Shown piece by piece: positions 34,648-46,370 of a DNA stretch of 64,000 nucleotides. The stretch covers positions 744,001-808,000 of the forward strand of contig JAAVVG010000009.1 of the NCBI GenBank assembly GCA_012976225.1, in the 5' to 3' direction. The stretch comes from Golubevia sp. BC0850. Its lineage: Eukaryota; Basidiomycota; Exobasidiomycetes; Golubeviales; Golubeviaceae. The position numbers and the translations under genes were made by a program. How positions within the stretch are numbered: the stretch's first letter is position 1; each line of letters opens with the position of its first letter. The notes beneath the pieces are model-generated. The model saw only the letters and a program-made list of their open reading frames with translations, searched no databases and was not told the origin of the DNA.

Positions 34648-36805
34648 ATGAGCGGATGTGAGTAGCCAGAGCTGGTGGAAGAGAGGTAGACGCTGGCAAT
34701 GGTGGGGGAAGTCCACTCATGCAATAGATAGATATCCCTCCCAATAGTAGCTCACAAGATTCTGTTCTACCTTTTTCAACAACCTAACAGTCCGATTTCT
34801 GTCGCTCGTGCGACCTTTCATGTCGATCCTCCCAGAGGTGACAGCTCCAGAACGTAAAGGTTAGTAGAGAGTAGTCCATCCTGCACTTTCTTATCCTCTT
34901 CTCCTTTCGATCAGCTGACTTTACTTTGATTGCCTTTCCCTTTATCTAATCGTAGTCCCTTTCCAATCAAGACTAGCCTGGACGGCTATCGTTCTAGCCA
35001 TCTTCTTGGTGTCTTCTCAAATCCCTCTCTATGGTATCATGTCTTCTGATTCCTCTGACCCGCTCTACTGGATGCGTGTCATTCTGGCTTCCAATAGAGG
35101 TACTCTGATGGAACTTGGTATCTCTCCTATCGTCACTTCTGGTATGATCATGCAATTGCTCGCTGGAGCTAATCTGGTAGAAGTAGACTTCAGTCTAAAG
35201 GAAGATCGTGCTCTCTTTGGTGGAGCTCAGAAACGTGAGTGGAGAGAGCGCAGATGAGGACTGGAATGCAATTTTTATCCAACAATTGGTAGACTGAGAT
35301 GAGAGCTCCGGGGAGAGGAAGCTGGGGGGGACGAAGGGGGGAGGGAGGAAGAAGATAGCAGCTGGCTAGGACAAGAAGTTCCTTCTCTTCCTTTCACTAT
35401 CTTCTCCTATCGAACGGAGCAGGCATTAGAAGCTATACCTGGGCTCTTTGAGATCTTCAGATCCAATTCTTGTGTCACACAGGGTCTCGTCAGTCGAAGC
35501 TCTGGCTGAACCTTTCCTCCCGCCCTCGCTCTCTCTTCCCAGTATTCGCCGTCATCATCTCTCTCGGACAAGCAACTGTTTACGTACTAACTGGACTTTA
35601 TGGACAACCAAAAGATCTAGGAGCTGGAGTCTGTCTTCTCTTAATTCTTCAATTGGTAGTGGCTGGTTTAATCGTAATTCTTTTGGACGAACTCTTACAA
35701 AAAGGTTACGGTTTAGGTTCAGGAATCTCTCTCTTCATTGCCACCAACATTTGTGAATCAATTGTTTGGAAAGCTTTCTCTCCAACCACAGTCAACACTG
35801 GAAGAGGACCAGAATTTGAAGGTGCTTTCGTAGCCTTGTTCCATCTCCTCTTCACTTGGAACGACAAGACCAGAGCCTTAAAAGAAGCTCTTTATAGAGA
35901 CCGCCTGCCAAACGTTATGAACTTGATCTCAACTTTAATCGTATTCCTAGTCGTCATCTACCTTCAAGGATTCAGAATTGAAATTCCAGTCAAATCCAAC
36001 AGAAACAGAGGTCAAAGAGGTTCTTACCCAGTCAAGCTGTTCTATACCTCAAACATGCCAATCATGTTGGAATCAGCTTTGACTTCAAACATTTTCATCA
36101 TTTCTCAAATGTTGGCTTCTAGATTCCCTTCTAATCTTTTGGTTAAACTTTTGGGAGTATGGGAACCTTTGGAAGATTCTCCTCAATTACACGCTATTTC
36201 TGGTTTGGCTTATTATATCTCTCCTCCCCACACCTTCAAGGAAGTTTTATCTGATCCAATTCACACTGCTATATACATCGCCTTCACTCTAACTGCTTGT
36301 GCTTTATTCTCCAAGACTTGGATCGAAGTCTCGGGTTCTGGTCCAAGAGAGGTTGCTAAACAATTGAGGGATAACGGTATGGTCATGCCTGGTCACAGAG
36401 AAGGTTCAATGTACAAAGAGTTGAAGCGTATCATCCCAACTGCTGCTGCTTTCGGTGGAGCTACCATCGGAGCACTTTCGTGAGTAGACCCCCTCGAATC
36501 CAAGGTTGAAGGCGAGAAAACTAGTTTGCCAAGGTTGCTGATCACCCGAATGCCTCTCATTTTTTCTGAAACAGTGTCGCCGCTGATCTTATGGGTGCTC
36601 TAGGTTCTGGAACTGGTATCCTTTTGGCCGTAACCATTATCTACGTGAGTCTTCGCTGGAGATGATTCTCTCTTTGTTCGGTATACTAACGTGTCTTCCT
36701 TGTACTCACACTCATCTTTCCATCTCAATACAGTCCTACTTCGAAATCGGAATGAGAGAAAACGCTGGAGCTGAGATGGGAGCGTTCGGAGACATCATGG
36801 GATAA
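34648..36805 (+). CDS. SEC61: Sec61 translocon alpha subunit
   Basis: Six exons, 34648-34657, 34791-34859, 34956-35234, 35543-36479, 36575-36644 and 36734-36805, close to 478 residues, the family's usual length. It is the ER channel pore for secretory and membrane proteins. The first coding exon has only 10 nt; joined to exon 2 it gives [13 protein letters not shown], the canonical Sec61 N-terminus. That decides the start over the internal ATG at 34820. Further hallmarks are [68 protein letters not shown], the ribosome-facing loop [20 protein letters not shown] and the C-terminal [11 protein letters not shown]. Ten TM segments are expected. Neighbouring genes are not functionally linked. Confidence 0.97.
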
Positions 36806-37345
36806 GGAAAAGTGTAGCGGATAGACGGGAAGCGAAAAGGAAAGTTGCAGATTGCAGGGAAGAAACCAGGCTGATGAAAGGAAGGCTCTCTAATGAAGTG
36901 GAAAGAGCAACCTCCGAGGTGCGGAGAGAGAGAGGTGGCAGCAGAAGCAGTGGGAGAGAATCAATTCCCTGGCCTCCCTTTCCTCTGCTGTTATTATTGG
37001 AACCAAAAACAAACGACTCCTTGTATGTATCCTTTTTCTGCGTGCATTTGGGACAAATTTAAAATACAGAAACTCCAAAAAGCCTTTCCCTTGAGCGCAC
37101 TCTCCACTCGCGACTCCCTTCGAAATCTAGCAATTCTCTAGACTGTGACGCTGAAGAGATCGATGGTCGACCCACAAGTATTCACTAACTTGAATCTCTA
37201 TATCAGAGACATGAATAAGGAAGCTCATTTCGAATTCGAGCATTGGGCGATATTTCCGAATGCCTGAACGAACGTCGACTGACTTCGAATATCCTCTCTT
37301 CCTTTCTTCTTCCTTCCCAACCACGACCATCCAAAAATCAACGAA
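36806..37345. other. Intergenic
   Basis: This holds the SEC61 3' flank and the aldo/keto reductase promoter. No coding content is recognised. Confidence 0.4.
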
Positions 37346-38969
37346 ATGAGCGACTTTGTTAAGTATGATCCAAAGAACATGACCTTCCGCAGGCTGGGTA
37401 GCAGTGGTCTGGTAAGTATCTCTTCCATTCAATTCTTCCATTTCATTCTCTGCTTCTCCACTTGAAAGCTTCTTGCTGATCTTCTTCTCCTCTCTCTTTA
37501 CAGCGTGTCTCCACATTCTCTTACGGAGGATGGTTGAGTGAGTCCTTCTTAAGATCTTCAACCCTTCTTCCTTGTCACCCACTCACCATATACCTTTCTT
37601 TCTTCCTGTTTTTCCAGCTCTCGGAGGTACCGCAGACGCAGATGCTACCAGAGAGCTGATGTCCAAGGCCTTCTCTTTGGGTATCAACATGTTCGACACT
37701 GCAGAAGTTTACAGTTCTGGTAATGCTGAAGTGGTTATGGGAAAGGCTGTCAGGGATCTGAAGTGGGATCGTTCCGAGGTCGTTCTCGTTACCAAGAGTG
37801 AGTATGAGTAATGTTACTTAAACCCGGCTCTGCAAGCCCTTTGTCTTTCTCTCTCTCTCTCTCTCCAGACCAGTCTTACTAACTTTGATTTTTTCTGTGC
37901 AAACGCCGCCCCCTTCTCCGATCAGTCTTCTTCGGTACCAACACCAGCAGATCCCCAAACGCCAAGGGTCTTTCCAGAAAGCATATCATCGAAGGAACCA
38001 TGCAATCTCTCGAAAGAGCTGGTCTCGATTACTGGGATGTTGTTCTGTGTCATCGTCCAGATCCAACAGTGCCAATGGAGGAAATTGTTGTAAGTAGAAC
38101 GGATGAAGATCTCGTTGGATTCCCAAACGCTCTCAGCTTTCTAGATCTGACCTCTTCTCCTATCTCATTCATCCAGAGAGCTTACAACTTCCTCATAGAC
38201 CAAGGAAAGATCCACTATTGGGGAGGTTCCGAATGGAGCGCTCAAGCCATCCAAGAAGCTATCACCGTTTCGGAACGATTGGGATTGATCGCTCCTATTG
38301 CCGACCAACCTCAATACTCCATGCTTCACAGAGAGAAGTTAGAGAAAGGGTTCGCTCCCCTTTACAAGAACTACTCCTATGGAACGACTATATGGTCGCC
38401 CCTAGCCTCTGGTCTCCTCACGGGAAAGTACAACGATGGGATCCCAAGTGGTTCTCGTTTCGACACCGCTGCTTCTTTCTTCAACGATACTATCAAATCT
38501 CTTCAAGAACCAGAAGGAAGGGCCAAGATCCAAAAGGTCAGAGATTTGACTAAGATTGCTGAAGAACTAGGTGAGTTTCACTTCTGGCTCTCTCGATTCT
38601 CTACCTCAACTGAGAAACTCAAATTCGTCGATCTGACTCACTCCCGTCGCTAAATTGTGTTTTGAATAGGAACCAAAATGTCCACTTTGGCTCTAGCTTG
38701 GACCATCCACAACCCAAACGTCTCTACTTGCATTTTGGGAGCTACCAAGCCCGAACAACTGGAAGAGAATGTCAAGGTGAGCCAAAGCAGCGTCCGGAAG
38801 TACGGCATGTTCAATTGTTGATTTCTCGACCTCTGCTTCTCCTCTACCAATCTCATCCCAATTCTCACAGGCTCTTGATATTGTTGAGAAGCTGACTCCT
38901 GAAGTTATGGAAAGAATCGAGAAGATTCTCAACAACAAGCCTGTCCCTGTTCCTACTTATGGAAGGTAA
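37346..38969 (+). CDS. Aldo/keto reductase, Shaker-type K+ channel beta-subunit family (AKR6)
   Basis: Seven exons, 37346-37411, 37504-37537, 37618-37797, 37926-38089, 38177-38570, 38670-38776 and 38871-38969, close to 347 residues. It is an NADPH-dependent reductase of the TIM-barrel AKR class. The start of the barrel reads MTFRRLGSSGLRVSTFSYGG. The catalytic tetrad is complete: Asp and Tyr in MFDTAEVYSSGNAE, Lys in VVLVTK and His in VVLCHRPDP. YYWG-type Kv-beta signatures are present as IHYWGGSEWSAQAI, YGTTIWSPLASGLLTGKYNDG and the late LGATKPEQLEENV. Many fungi have such a protein without a Shaker-type channel, so an oxidoreductase role on aldehydes or ketones is likelier than channel regulation. 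The exon 2 splice (34 nt) is needed for phase. Confidence 0.92.
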
Positions 38970-40110
38970 GCTTCGATCTCAACTCTATCTATGGGCAGCT
39001 CAAGGATATCTGCAGTCTATTCTAGTCGAGACAAATGAATTGAAGCAGAGTTCAAATCTAGACGAATGAAATTCCATATTATCTTTCAGACTTGTTCTTT
39101 TTCCGTCGTGATCTATCAATTGTGGACAACCCGACTGACCAAAATCTAACATTTCCATCTCTCACTGCTCGTTGCCAACGCTCTTTTTGGTACGCGGTTT
39201 GGGTTGAATGCAACCCTTCTCCAAGGGGAAGTTCTGGACCTCGAAAGCCAAGGTCTAAGCTCTGAGCTACTTTTAACTATAGAATGCACGTCTGAGCTTG
39301 CTGAATTCTTGTTGACCAGGGTCGGCTTCGCCTTTGGCACTGACTTTTGGTTCGCTTTTCAAATGATGGAGTCGAGATTTGAACGTCGAGTCTTGACGTG
39401 CAACGGAAGAATTGAGGAAAAGTGTCTTAGGGCACACATTGGTTCGGAAACACACAAAATTTTGATTGACTAATCGTTCTGAGAAGGGTGACAAACTTGC
39501 GGAATCTTGGAAGGCGAGAGAAGGCAAAGGGCGAAATGGAAGCGACTGTAAAGTTTGACTTTCTCTCGTCTCTGCTTTGGACCTTAATACTGATTGAACA
39601 GCACTTTTTCCTTTCACAGTTTGACTGTGGGAGTTGGGAGAGCTTATGACTGAGAAGAAGCTTGAGGCGAAGACACATTCCTATGAGATGTGGTTCGTCC
39701 TCTCGATTCTTAAACTGGAAAGAATCAAAGTGAACTGACAAAGAGGAAGGTCAGTTGAAACTTGTCTCGGCTTCCTTTTGAACAAATTCCTCCCTTGGCG
39801 AAGGCTTCCCGGAGTAAACAACTCACAGCTCGAATCCAAATCGACTACTCGAAACGCGAACGGAGAAGGTTGGGAGCATTCCCTTTCCAGACGTGCTCGT
39901 AATCCAGCTTTTCCTCCCCATTAGCTTTCAATACAGAACAGAAGAGGTAGTTCAAACTTGAATGATTGGATTTTGAGAGAAAAGGACCCAGAATCTCATC
40001 TGTTTCGCTGATTCTTATCATCTTGAGCTTCGGAAAGGAAAGTGATTGAACTTCTTCTTTCCTTCTGTTTACGGATATCTCCAGTTCTTCTTCATCAAAC
40101 TTAACTCCAC
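38970..40110. other. Intergenic
   Basis: About 1.1 kb without a supportable gene. A segment at about 39190-39400 has scattered tRNA-promoter-like words but no cloverleaf, and it was rejected as a tRNA. Confidence 0.4.
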
Positions 40111-42378
40111 TTATCCAAAGCTCTTCTGAGGTTTTTGAATGAGATACGATGAGTGATGCATTTGATCAAATGACATCATCCCAGAATCGAACCCGAGAGT
40201 AAACCCTGAAAGCTGGGCAGAGGAACAGCTCTTCATTAGACAGTGATTTAAGTCGGAGGAAGAAGAGCAGAGCTCGATCCTTTTGAGGTTTGGCATGGAG
40301 ACAGGATCTAAACGAAGTTCCTGATAGTGTTCCTCGTTTTTAAATCCTGATAAGTTGAGGCTTTCGAGAGATGGATAATGCTTGATGATTGTCAAGACCG
40401 TCTTCAAATGGGCTACTGGGCTGCCTCTTGACTTGTCTTCCTTGCTCAATGACGATCTTTGAGGTCTTGAAAATCTGGATGATACTAGACCGAAAGATTC
40501 CAGTTTTGTTAATCTCGAGGGCTTAAAGAATTCTAGATTTGACGTAAAAGATTCTAGAATTGACGTCCTTTCCTGATGTTCCAAGTTCAAACGCTTGAGG
40601 TTAGGGAAAGGACATTCATCTCCTCCTCTGGGAATCGAATTTAAGCTAGATAATACTTCGGTTTCCTCGGATAGTGTGACACTTGTAAGAAGTGAGATAG
40701 TAGGAAGGTGTTTGACAATGGCTTGAAACATAAATACGCTTGAATAGAAGCTTTTGAGGCTTGGGAATTGTAGTCGACCCAGCAATCTCTCTAACCTGAT
40801 CGAAGACCGATAGCACGTTAGATGCTTCAAGACTGGAAGGAGAATCGGAGTGCACTCCGCCCCTGGCATCTCTTATTGACCTTGGCGATAGTCTGACAGA
40901 GACACTTGTTCCAGCAAGCTTCGAGGATGGGAAGAATACCTTCGAAAGCCTCTAAACCATCAGGAGAATTGACCAGTTCTGGATCATTGCAGCTGTTCGT
41001 AGTAATGTGAAGTCACCTGGGGAAGGATGCATTGGAGAAGAGCTGGTGACCCCGTAGCCAGATTGAATCGAGATGCAGGGTTTCGAGGTTAGGTAGGAAG
41101 AGTCGAGTCGGGTTGAAGTTGATAGAAGGCTTGGACACCGAGATGCAGTCGAGAGCGATTCTTTTGAGAGATAAATTAGAGTTGAAGATGGAAGTCAAGA
41201 GCTCGATTGGAACTGGATTGAATTGAGGCGTTCCGTCATCTTCTAGTGCAAGCTTGAACGACTCGAGATCTACTCCTACCCACCTCAAGAAAGAAACAGA
41301 CTCCCAGTCCAGCATGAACAATCCATTGATATAGACAACTTCTTGAGGTTTGAAGGGAAGGCGTCCTTGGGGAACGAGATATCCTTTCTACGATGGCGGT
41401 ACTTGTCAGTGCCGATGCGTAGCTCTAAGGAAGAGAGCTTCGGACACTGGGTTACTAGCTTTAGAGCCAATTCAGGAACCGAATATGCTTGAATATCCAA
41501 CTTCAGATCCTCCAAGGTAGCCTTGAACTCACCGACTCTTTGAAGTAAAACTTTGAAAGCTCCGAGTCGAGTGATGATCTGGCCTCTGGATTGGCTTGTA
41601 TCCTCCACATTGACGAAAAATTCGGAGTAGAGAGCTAGCTTCCTTAGTCCACTTCCGGTGAAGCTGACGATCTCATCGATGAAACTCTTGCACTCGAGAG
41701 GCTCCCACGGTTTCGGGTCCTCCATGAATATATTATCTTCATTGTTTGTCATCGTGAAGATCTTGTTTCTTTCTCCTCCCGAACCTCCAGAAACCTTCGT
41801 GATAGGAAATTCGATCATGAATTCGACTTCTCTTAGCTCCTCCATCATGTCCCCCAGCTCGTATGCTCCTTTGACTATAGCTACAGCGAAGGGAGTTGCT
41901 AATGTCTCATCCATGGATTCCGTGCCTGATTGATCCGGAATCTGTATCGATAGTTTTCCGAGATTCCCTTTCGTTGCGAGGGCGATTGAAGAGAGCATTA
42001 GAAGATACCTCGATGACGTCACTCCCATGAGATTCTTGAAGTTGATCTGAGAAGGCAGAGCGGATGGGAAGGCTCTGTGGAAGCTCCTCCAGAAAGACGT
42101 CAGATCTAGGCGTATTTCGTTCCGAGGATGAGAGGAGTCGTTCCGAGGATGAGAGGAGATTGAGGCTAGACGATTGACGATTCTGGTCATCTCCAGTTCG
42201 CCAAGTGGTCTCTTCAAATGGGTCAGATCCGTGACACGAAGTAGAGTTGAGTTCGAGAGAAGCATCCTCCTCCAGACTTGAGAGAGACACCTGTGGAAAG
42301 GGCGAGTTGATGAGTGGAGAGAAGAGAGAAGGCAGATGTGACCAGCTCGGATGGTAGAGACTTGACTGGATCCTTCAT
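40111..42378 (-). pseudogene. F-box/LRR-type gene with broken frame
   Basis: On the minus strand the sequence reads like one long F-box protein in pieces. MKDPVKSLPSELVTSAFSLL (F-box helix 1) is followed, in another frame, by LSQVWRRMLLSNSTLLRVTD (F-box helix 3 and the usual next segment). A 300-residue leucine-rich part to about 41.33 kb comes next, then a second frame (WESVSFLRWVGVDLESFK...LETLHLDSIW) to a TGA at about 41010. The same frame continues after it (LEACWNKCLCQTIAKVNKRC). Finally MPGAECTPILLPVLKHLTCY to FTLGFDSGMMSFDQ ends at 40111. At least three frame changes and one stop separate parts that are otherwise collinear and protein-like. None is bridged by an obvious intron. I call it a young host pseudogene; assembly indels are the alternative. 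Confidence 0.6.
42117..42158. repeat. Tandem duplication, 2 x 21 bp, inside the F-box/LRR pseudogene
   Basis: Two perfect copies of a 21-bp unit beginning TCGTTCCGAGGATGAG lie head to tail. In the minus-strand frame they encode SSHPRN(D/E) twice, so the duplication kept the frame. Confidence 0.9.
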
Positions 42379-42566
42379 GTCGAGTTGAAGAGTTGAAGAG
42401 TAGAACAAAGATTCAAGAAGATGGGAAAGAGGGAGGAGATAAGAAATAGCCGAAAGAGAAGAAGATCAAAATGGATTTTTAAAGGTCTTCCTCAAGATTC
42501 GCGATTCTGATTTCTTCCTGCTTCCTGACCTCAACGCCTCAACTTTCTAACCTCAAATCCTTAATC

Positions 42567-44137
42567 ATGGTTCATCAATCTACCTGCTCGGCTCCAGTGA
42601 ATATCGCAGTCATCAAGTATTGGGGAAAGAAGGATGTGACCCTGATTCTTCCAACCAACGATTCCCTATCTGTCACTTTGGATCAAGATCACTTGAGATC
42701 AGTCACCACAGCAAGATGTGACTCTTCCTTCGAAAAAGTGGACAGACTTTGGTTGAATGGAAGCGAAGAACAGATCAAGGAAGGTGGCAGGATGAAGAGG
42801 TGTATAGATGAAATGAGGAAGTTGAGGAAAGGTTTGGAGGACAAGGATGAAAGTTTGGAGAAGGTGAGTCAAAGCAGAAGGATAGGTAGTAATAGGAGTC
42901 GTAGGTGAAGTAGTGAACTGATCCGTCATCAAAACCAGAAGGGAATTGTGAAGGAAAGGGGGATCCGAAGGGAAGAGAGCAGCTGCTTCTAATTCTTCCT
43001 GATCTTCAAGAATCGTCCAATCTGACCCCTTCCCTCTCCCAATCCTTGCACACCCTTTTCAAGATCTCCTCTTTCCCAGTCAGAATCTGCTCAGAGAACA
43101 ATTTCCCAACAGCAGCCGGTCTAGCATCTTCAGCCTCTGGTTTCGCCGCCCTAGTAGCAACTCTTGCTTCCCTCTACTCTCTTCAACCCACCATCACTAC
43201 TTCTGAACTATCTCGCATCGCCCGTCAAGGATCTGGATCAGCCTGTAGATCTCTCTTCGGAGGTTTCGTAGCATGGCAAGGGGGAGAAACCACAACAGGA
43301 GAAGATTCCCTAGCAATCGAAGTTGCACCAAAATCTCATTGGTCAGATCTTCAAGCATTAATCTGTGTAGTTTCAGATGCTAAAAAAGGTACCCCATCAA
43401 CAGCAGGAATGCAAAGAACAGTTCAAACTTCACCTTTTCTTCAGAGACGTATTCAAGATGTAGTACCTCTAAGAATGAAAGAAATCACTCAAGCTATTCA
43501 AGAAAAGAACTTTGATAAGTTTGCTAGAATTACAATGGATGATTCAAACAATTTCCATGCTTGTTGTTTGGATACCAGTCCACCGATCTTTTATATGAAT
43601 GACACTTCTAGGAATATCGTTCAATTGGTTGAAGAGGTTAATAGAGCTAGTAAGGAAAATGGAGGTGGAAATCTTTTGGCTTATACTTTTGATGCAGGTC
43701 CAAATGCTGTGATCTATGTTATGAAGGAGAATATGCCAATGGCTTTACAATTGATTAGACATTACTTCCCAAACACCGAATTTGATGATACCGTGAGTTG
43801 GAGTTTCGGATTTGTGTCTCTCCCTCCACCTGAGCTCGCGCTCATCATTCACTATCTTCTTCTCCTACCATTTCAGTTCAACCTTCTAGGTGCAGGAGCC
43901 AATGCCTCTCACCGCGGAGCCCAATCTCCTGTGGATCTACCTACTTCCTCCCTTCCAAAGGCCTTCAACTCGGAAGTCATTCCAGTCAGAGAAGCTGGTG
44001 CCGTCAGAAGATTGATTCACACCCAAGTCGGAGACGGTCCAAGAGTCATGGAACAGGGTCAAGGAAAGGAGAGTCTTTTGAAAGAAGATGGAACTCCTTT
44101 GAGACTCACTAGGAATAAGAAGAGTGGAACTGATTAG
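42567..44137 (+). CDS. MVD1: Mevalonate diphosphate decarboxylase
   Basis: A GHMP-superfamily enzyme that makes isopentenyl diphosphate from mevalonate 5-diphosphate (ATP-dependent, cytosolic) for sterol and prenyl synthesis. N-terminal [15 protein letters not shown] and [20 protein letters not shown] are family signatures. The ATP-binding loop is [18 protein letters not shown], the substrate loop is [19 protein letters not shown], and the catalytic aspartate lies in [13 protein letters not shown]. The last exon starts at 43877 after an 84-nt intron (43793-43876) and ends in [13 protein letters not shown] plus a short basic tail. Intron 1 is ambiguous. The strong donor at 42864 pairs in phase only with a weak acceptor at 42982, whereas the good branch/acceptor ending at 43010 needs a donor at 42886. 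Depending on the choice the protein is about 453-455 residues, longer than the ~400 of yeast or human. Confidence 0.95.
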
Positions 44138-44398
44138 AGGAAGAGAGGGAAAGGTATCAAGATGGTTAGACTGGCATCACATTAGATGAGCTTCATATGA
44201 GTCAGAGTTCTTGTAGTACGAGAATGAGGGTCGAGAGAACGCTCTCGTGAGGATGGAAGAGAGGGAGGAAAAGAGAAGGGAACTTCCACAGACGGACTAG
44301 AGTTAGATGATATCCCCCACTTGTATCGCTTTATATTTAATCATTTTGCTGACTCGATCTGAAACTACTTCGAGGTTCCCACTCGCACCTTACTTTGA

Positions 44399-44627
44399 GA
44401 TGCCAAAACCAGAAATTCTTCACGAAAGACTTCTTCCGCAACGCATCGCATCAAAGATGGTAGAAGCGCCATCAGAGATTCTTCTTCAAGTGATGTCTTA
44501 CTTACCATCCAGACAAATGGTCGCGATGGAAAGAGGTTGCAAATCATGGTGCTCAGTGATTCAAACCAACACCATCCGTTGGAGAACTTTTCAACTGGTT
44601 CCATTCTTCCACTTCTTACTATTTTGA
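44399..44627 (+). pseudogene. Short F-box fragment
   Basis: The frame from MPKPEILHERLLPQRIAS onward contains a compact F-box, VEAPSEILLQVMSYLPSRQM then ERGCKSWCSVIQTNTIRWRTFQL, and stops 76 residues after its first likely ATG. F-box helices 1-3 are complete, but no substrate-binding part follows in frame. A 3' piece at 44896-45144 (HVHLSLQIYLRAPVKISE) is compatible with a decayed continuation but cannot be tied to it. It is either a truncated gene or a very short F-box-only protein. Confidence 0.45.
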
Positions 44628-45600
44628 AATTAGAGAGCAAGTTTGAACTTGGATTTTAAACAACCCTTTTCATTTCTAGAAGGCAAGACCGAAGATATGA
44701 AGAGAGAAAAGGAGATAGAGAGAGTAGGTAAGGGAATACAAAACTTCCTTGCAGCAGATCAAGCGTCGACAGTCGATCTACTCTTGATCTGAAAGACAGC
44801 TTTCTCGTTTGCTTTCCCCTTCAGAGATGTTTCCATAGAATAGCAGTAACCATCTATGACTAGATTCAGATTCATTTGTTCTAGCTAAAGACCAATTGCA
44901 ACTTCAGGTGGCAAATTCCATTCCAATTCGCCCTGAGCTTTCACACGTTCATCTTTCTCTTCAAATCTACCTGAGAGCTCCGGTTAAGATCTCTGAGACT
45001 CCATTTCAAATTGGAAGTCCTTGTAACAGTCTAGAAGAAAGCACTCAAAGGGAAATATCGGATACAGATTCGAACCGAGAATGCAAGCTCTCATTGCTTC
45101 GTACCCCATTAGACTTCCTACAGGTAATAGAAGATGCGATTTGATTTCCGCGAAAGAGTTAGAGTTGACTCACTGCCAGAAGAAAGACTCAGAGATAGGC
45201 GTTCGGACAAGGGGTAAAGAGGAGAGAGAGAATTTTGATATCGGTGCTCGTTGCAGTATACCTTGATCAACTGATCAAACTTTGGCTTTTATGAATCTGA
45301 TAATTCTGATAAGGCTTGGAATGGCCTTCCTCCAAAGCCTTCGTTACTCGCCTCTCCCCTCGTGACACGCTGTCACGCCGTCACGTCACCCGGACCTTCT
45401 TACGATGGATCTTTCACTGCTCTCCATCTTGGATCTTCACTGCCTTCAAGCATCAAATTCCAATATAGGCTATCCGAAGATTTTGACCTATAGAAAGGTT
45501 GGTTCTCTTTCATGTCTAAAGAGCGTAAAGTGATTTGCTGACCGGCCTGGATGCGATGAATCTTGACGACGCGATCCTTTCCCCAAATTGCTTTCCAGGC
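44628..45600. other. Intergenic / possible decayed tail of the F-box fragment
   Basis: No supportable gene is present. A mildly protein-like frame at 44896-45144 may be F-box-gene debris. About 45345-45395 is locally GC-rich with repeated GTCAC words. Confidence 0.3.
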
Positions 45601-45940
45601 CGGGCTGAATTCAATTTCCGTCTCAAGACAAAGCTGGAACCGGCTTGAATTTTTCCAAACAAGCTTCCAGCGCGCGGTTTCCCTACAATGAGCGTCTCTT
45701 TCCTTTCCAACACTTCTTCCCCTTTCTCATTACTTTTGCCAACCACCTTCATTCCGCCCATTCTGGACCCAAATTCCAAGCCACATCGTCTCTTCGAGGT
45801 ATTTCAAATATACACGCCTTGGAAACAGGGCCTCATCAACAGGAGGATTTCAACACCACCACTTCTCTCGATGAGATTGGAGTCTGGATAAGGTCTGAGT
45901 TTGACAGCTCTGGAAGGCTTCGGATTCTAATGACCATATC
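45601..45940 (+). repeat. Diverged non-coding repeat, copy A
   Basis: First of three collinear copies. Shared blocks in order are an AAGCTGGAACCGGCTTGAAT-type block (45631), TTTCCCTACAATGAGCG (about 45678), ACTTTTGCCAACCACCTTC (about 45733), ATTTCAAATATACAC (about 45801) and TAATGACCATAT (about 45928). Copies B and C carry the same blocks at similar spacing. None shows a conserved reading frame. Confidence 0.75.
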
Positions 45941-46370
45941 GGAAATGAACTTGGTCTCCTTTTCAACGCGAAGCTAGAGCCGGCTTAAATCTTTCCAAAC
46001 GAGCTTCGAGCGTGCGTGTTCCCTTATAATGAGCGACGCATTCCTCTCAAACGTCTTCTTGCCCCCTCATCCACATTCTCTCATTGCTTTTATAATCCAC
46101 CTTCAATTCGCCCACTGTAGACCCAACCTCCCACTCACATCCTTCCTTCGAGACATTTCAAGTAATCACAATTTGGAAAAAGGGCCTCCTCAACAAAGGG
46201 ACTCAGCATACCACTTTTCTCCTTCTCCCAACTCATTGGAAAGAGAGAGAGAGAGAAGCTGGGAAAAGGTCTGAATTGAAAAGCTTTGAAACGCTTCCAA
46301 TCCGAAAGACCATATCGATTTCTCACCTCTGATAAGGGAATGATTATGCAGCCGCTCCTCACGGATGGCA
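45941..46370 (+). repeat. Diverged non-coding repeat, copy B
   Basis: Directly abuts copy A. It opens with GAACTTGGTCTCC, then AAGCTAGAGCCGGCTTAAAT (45971), TTCCCTTATAATGAGCG (about 46019), ACATTTCAAGTAATCAC (about 46153), GGGCCTCCTCAACA and GACCATAT followed by TTTCTCACCTCT (about 46308). It carries a (GA)n run near 46240 that the others lack. The spacing from copy A is about 340 bp. Confidence 0.75.

Noticed and set aside
39190-39400. tRNA-like words (TAGCTCAGAGC on the minus strand, GTTCAAATC nearby)
   Set aside because: The A-box-like and B-box-like words are in the wrong order and too far apart, and no T-stem or acceptor stem can be paired.
45061-45130. GGTTCGAATC on the minus strand, resembling a tRNA B box
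   Set aside because: The flanking bases do not form a five-pair T-stem and no matching acceptor stem is found upstream.
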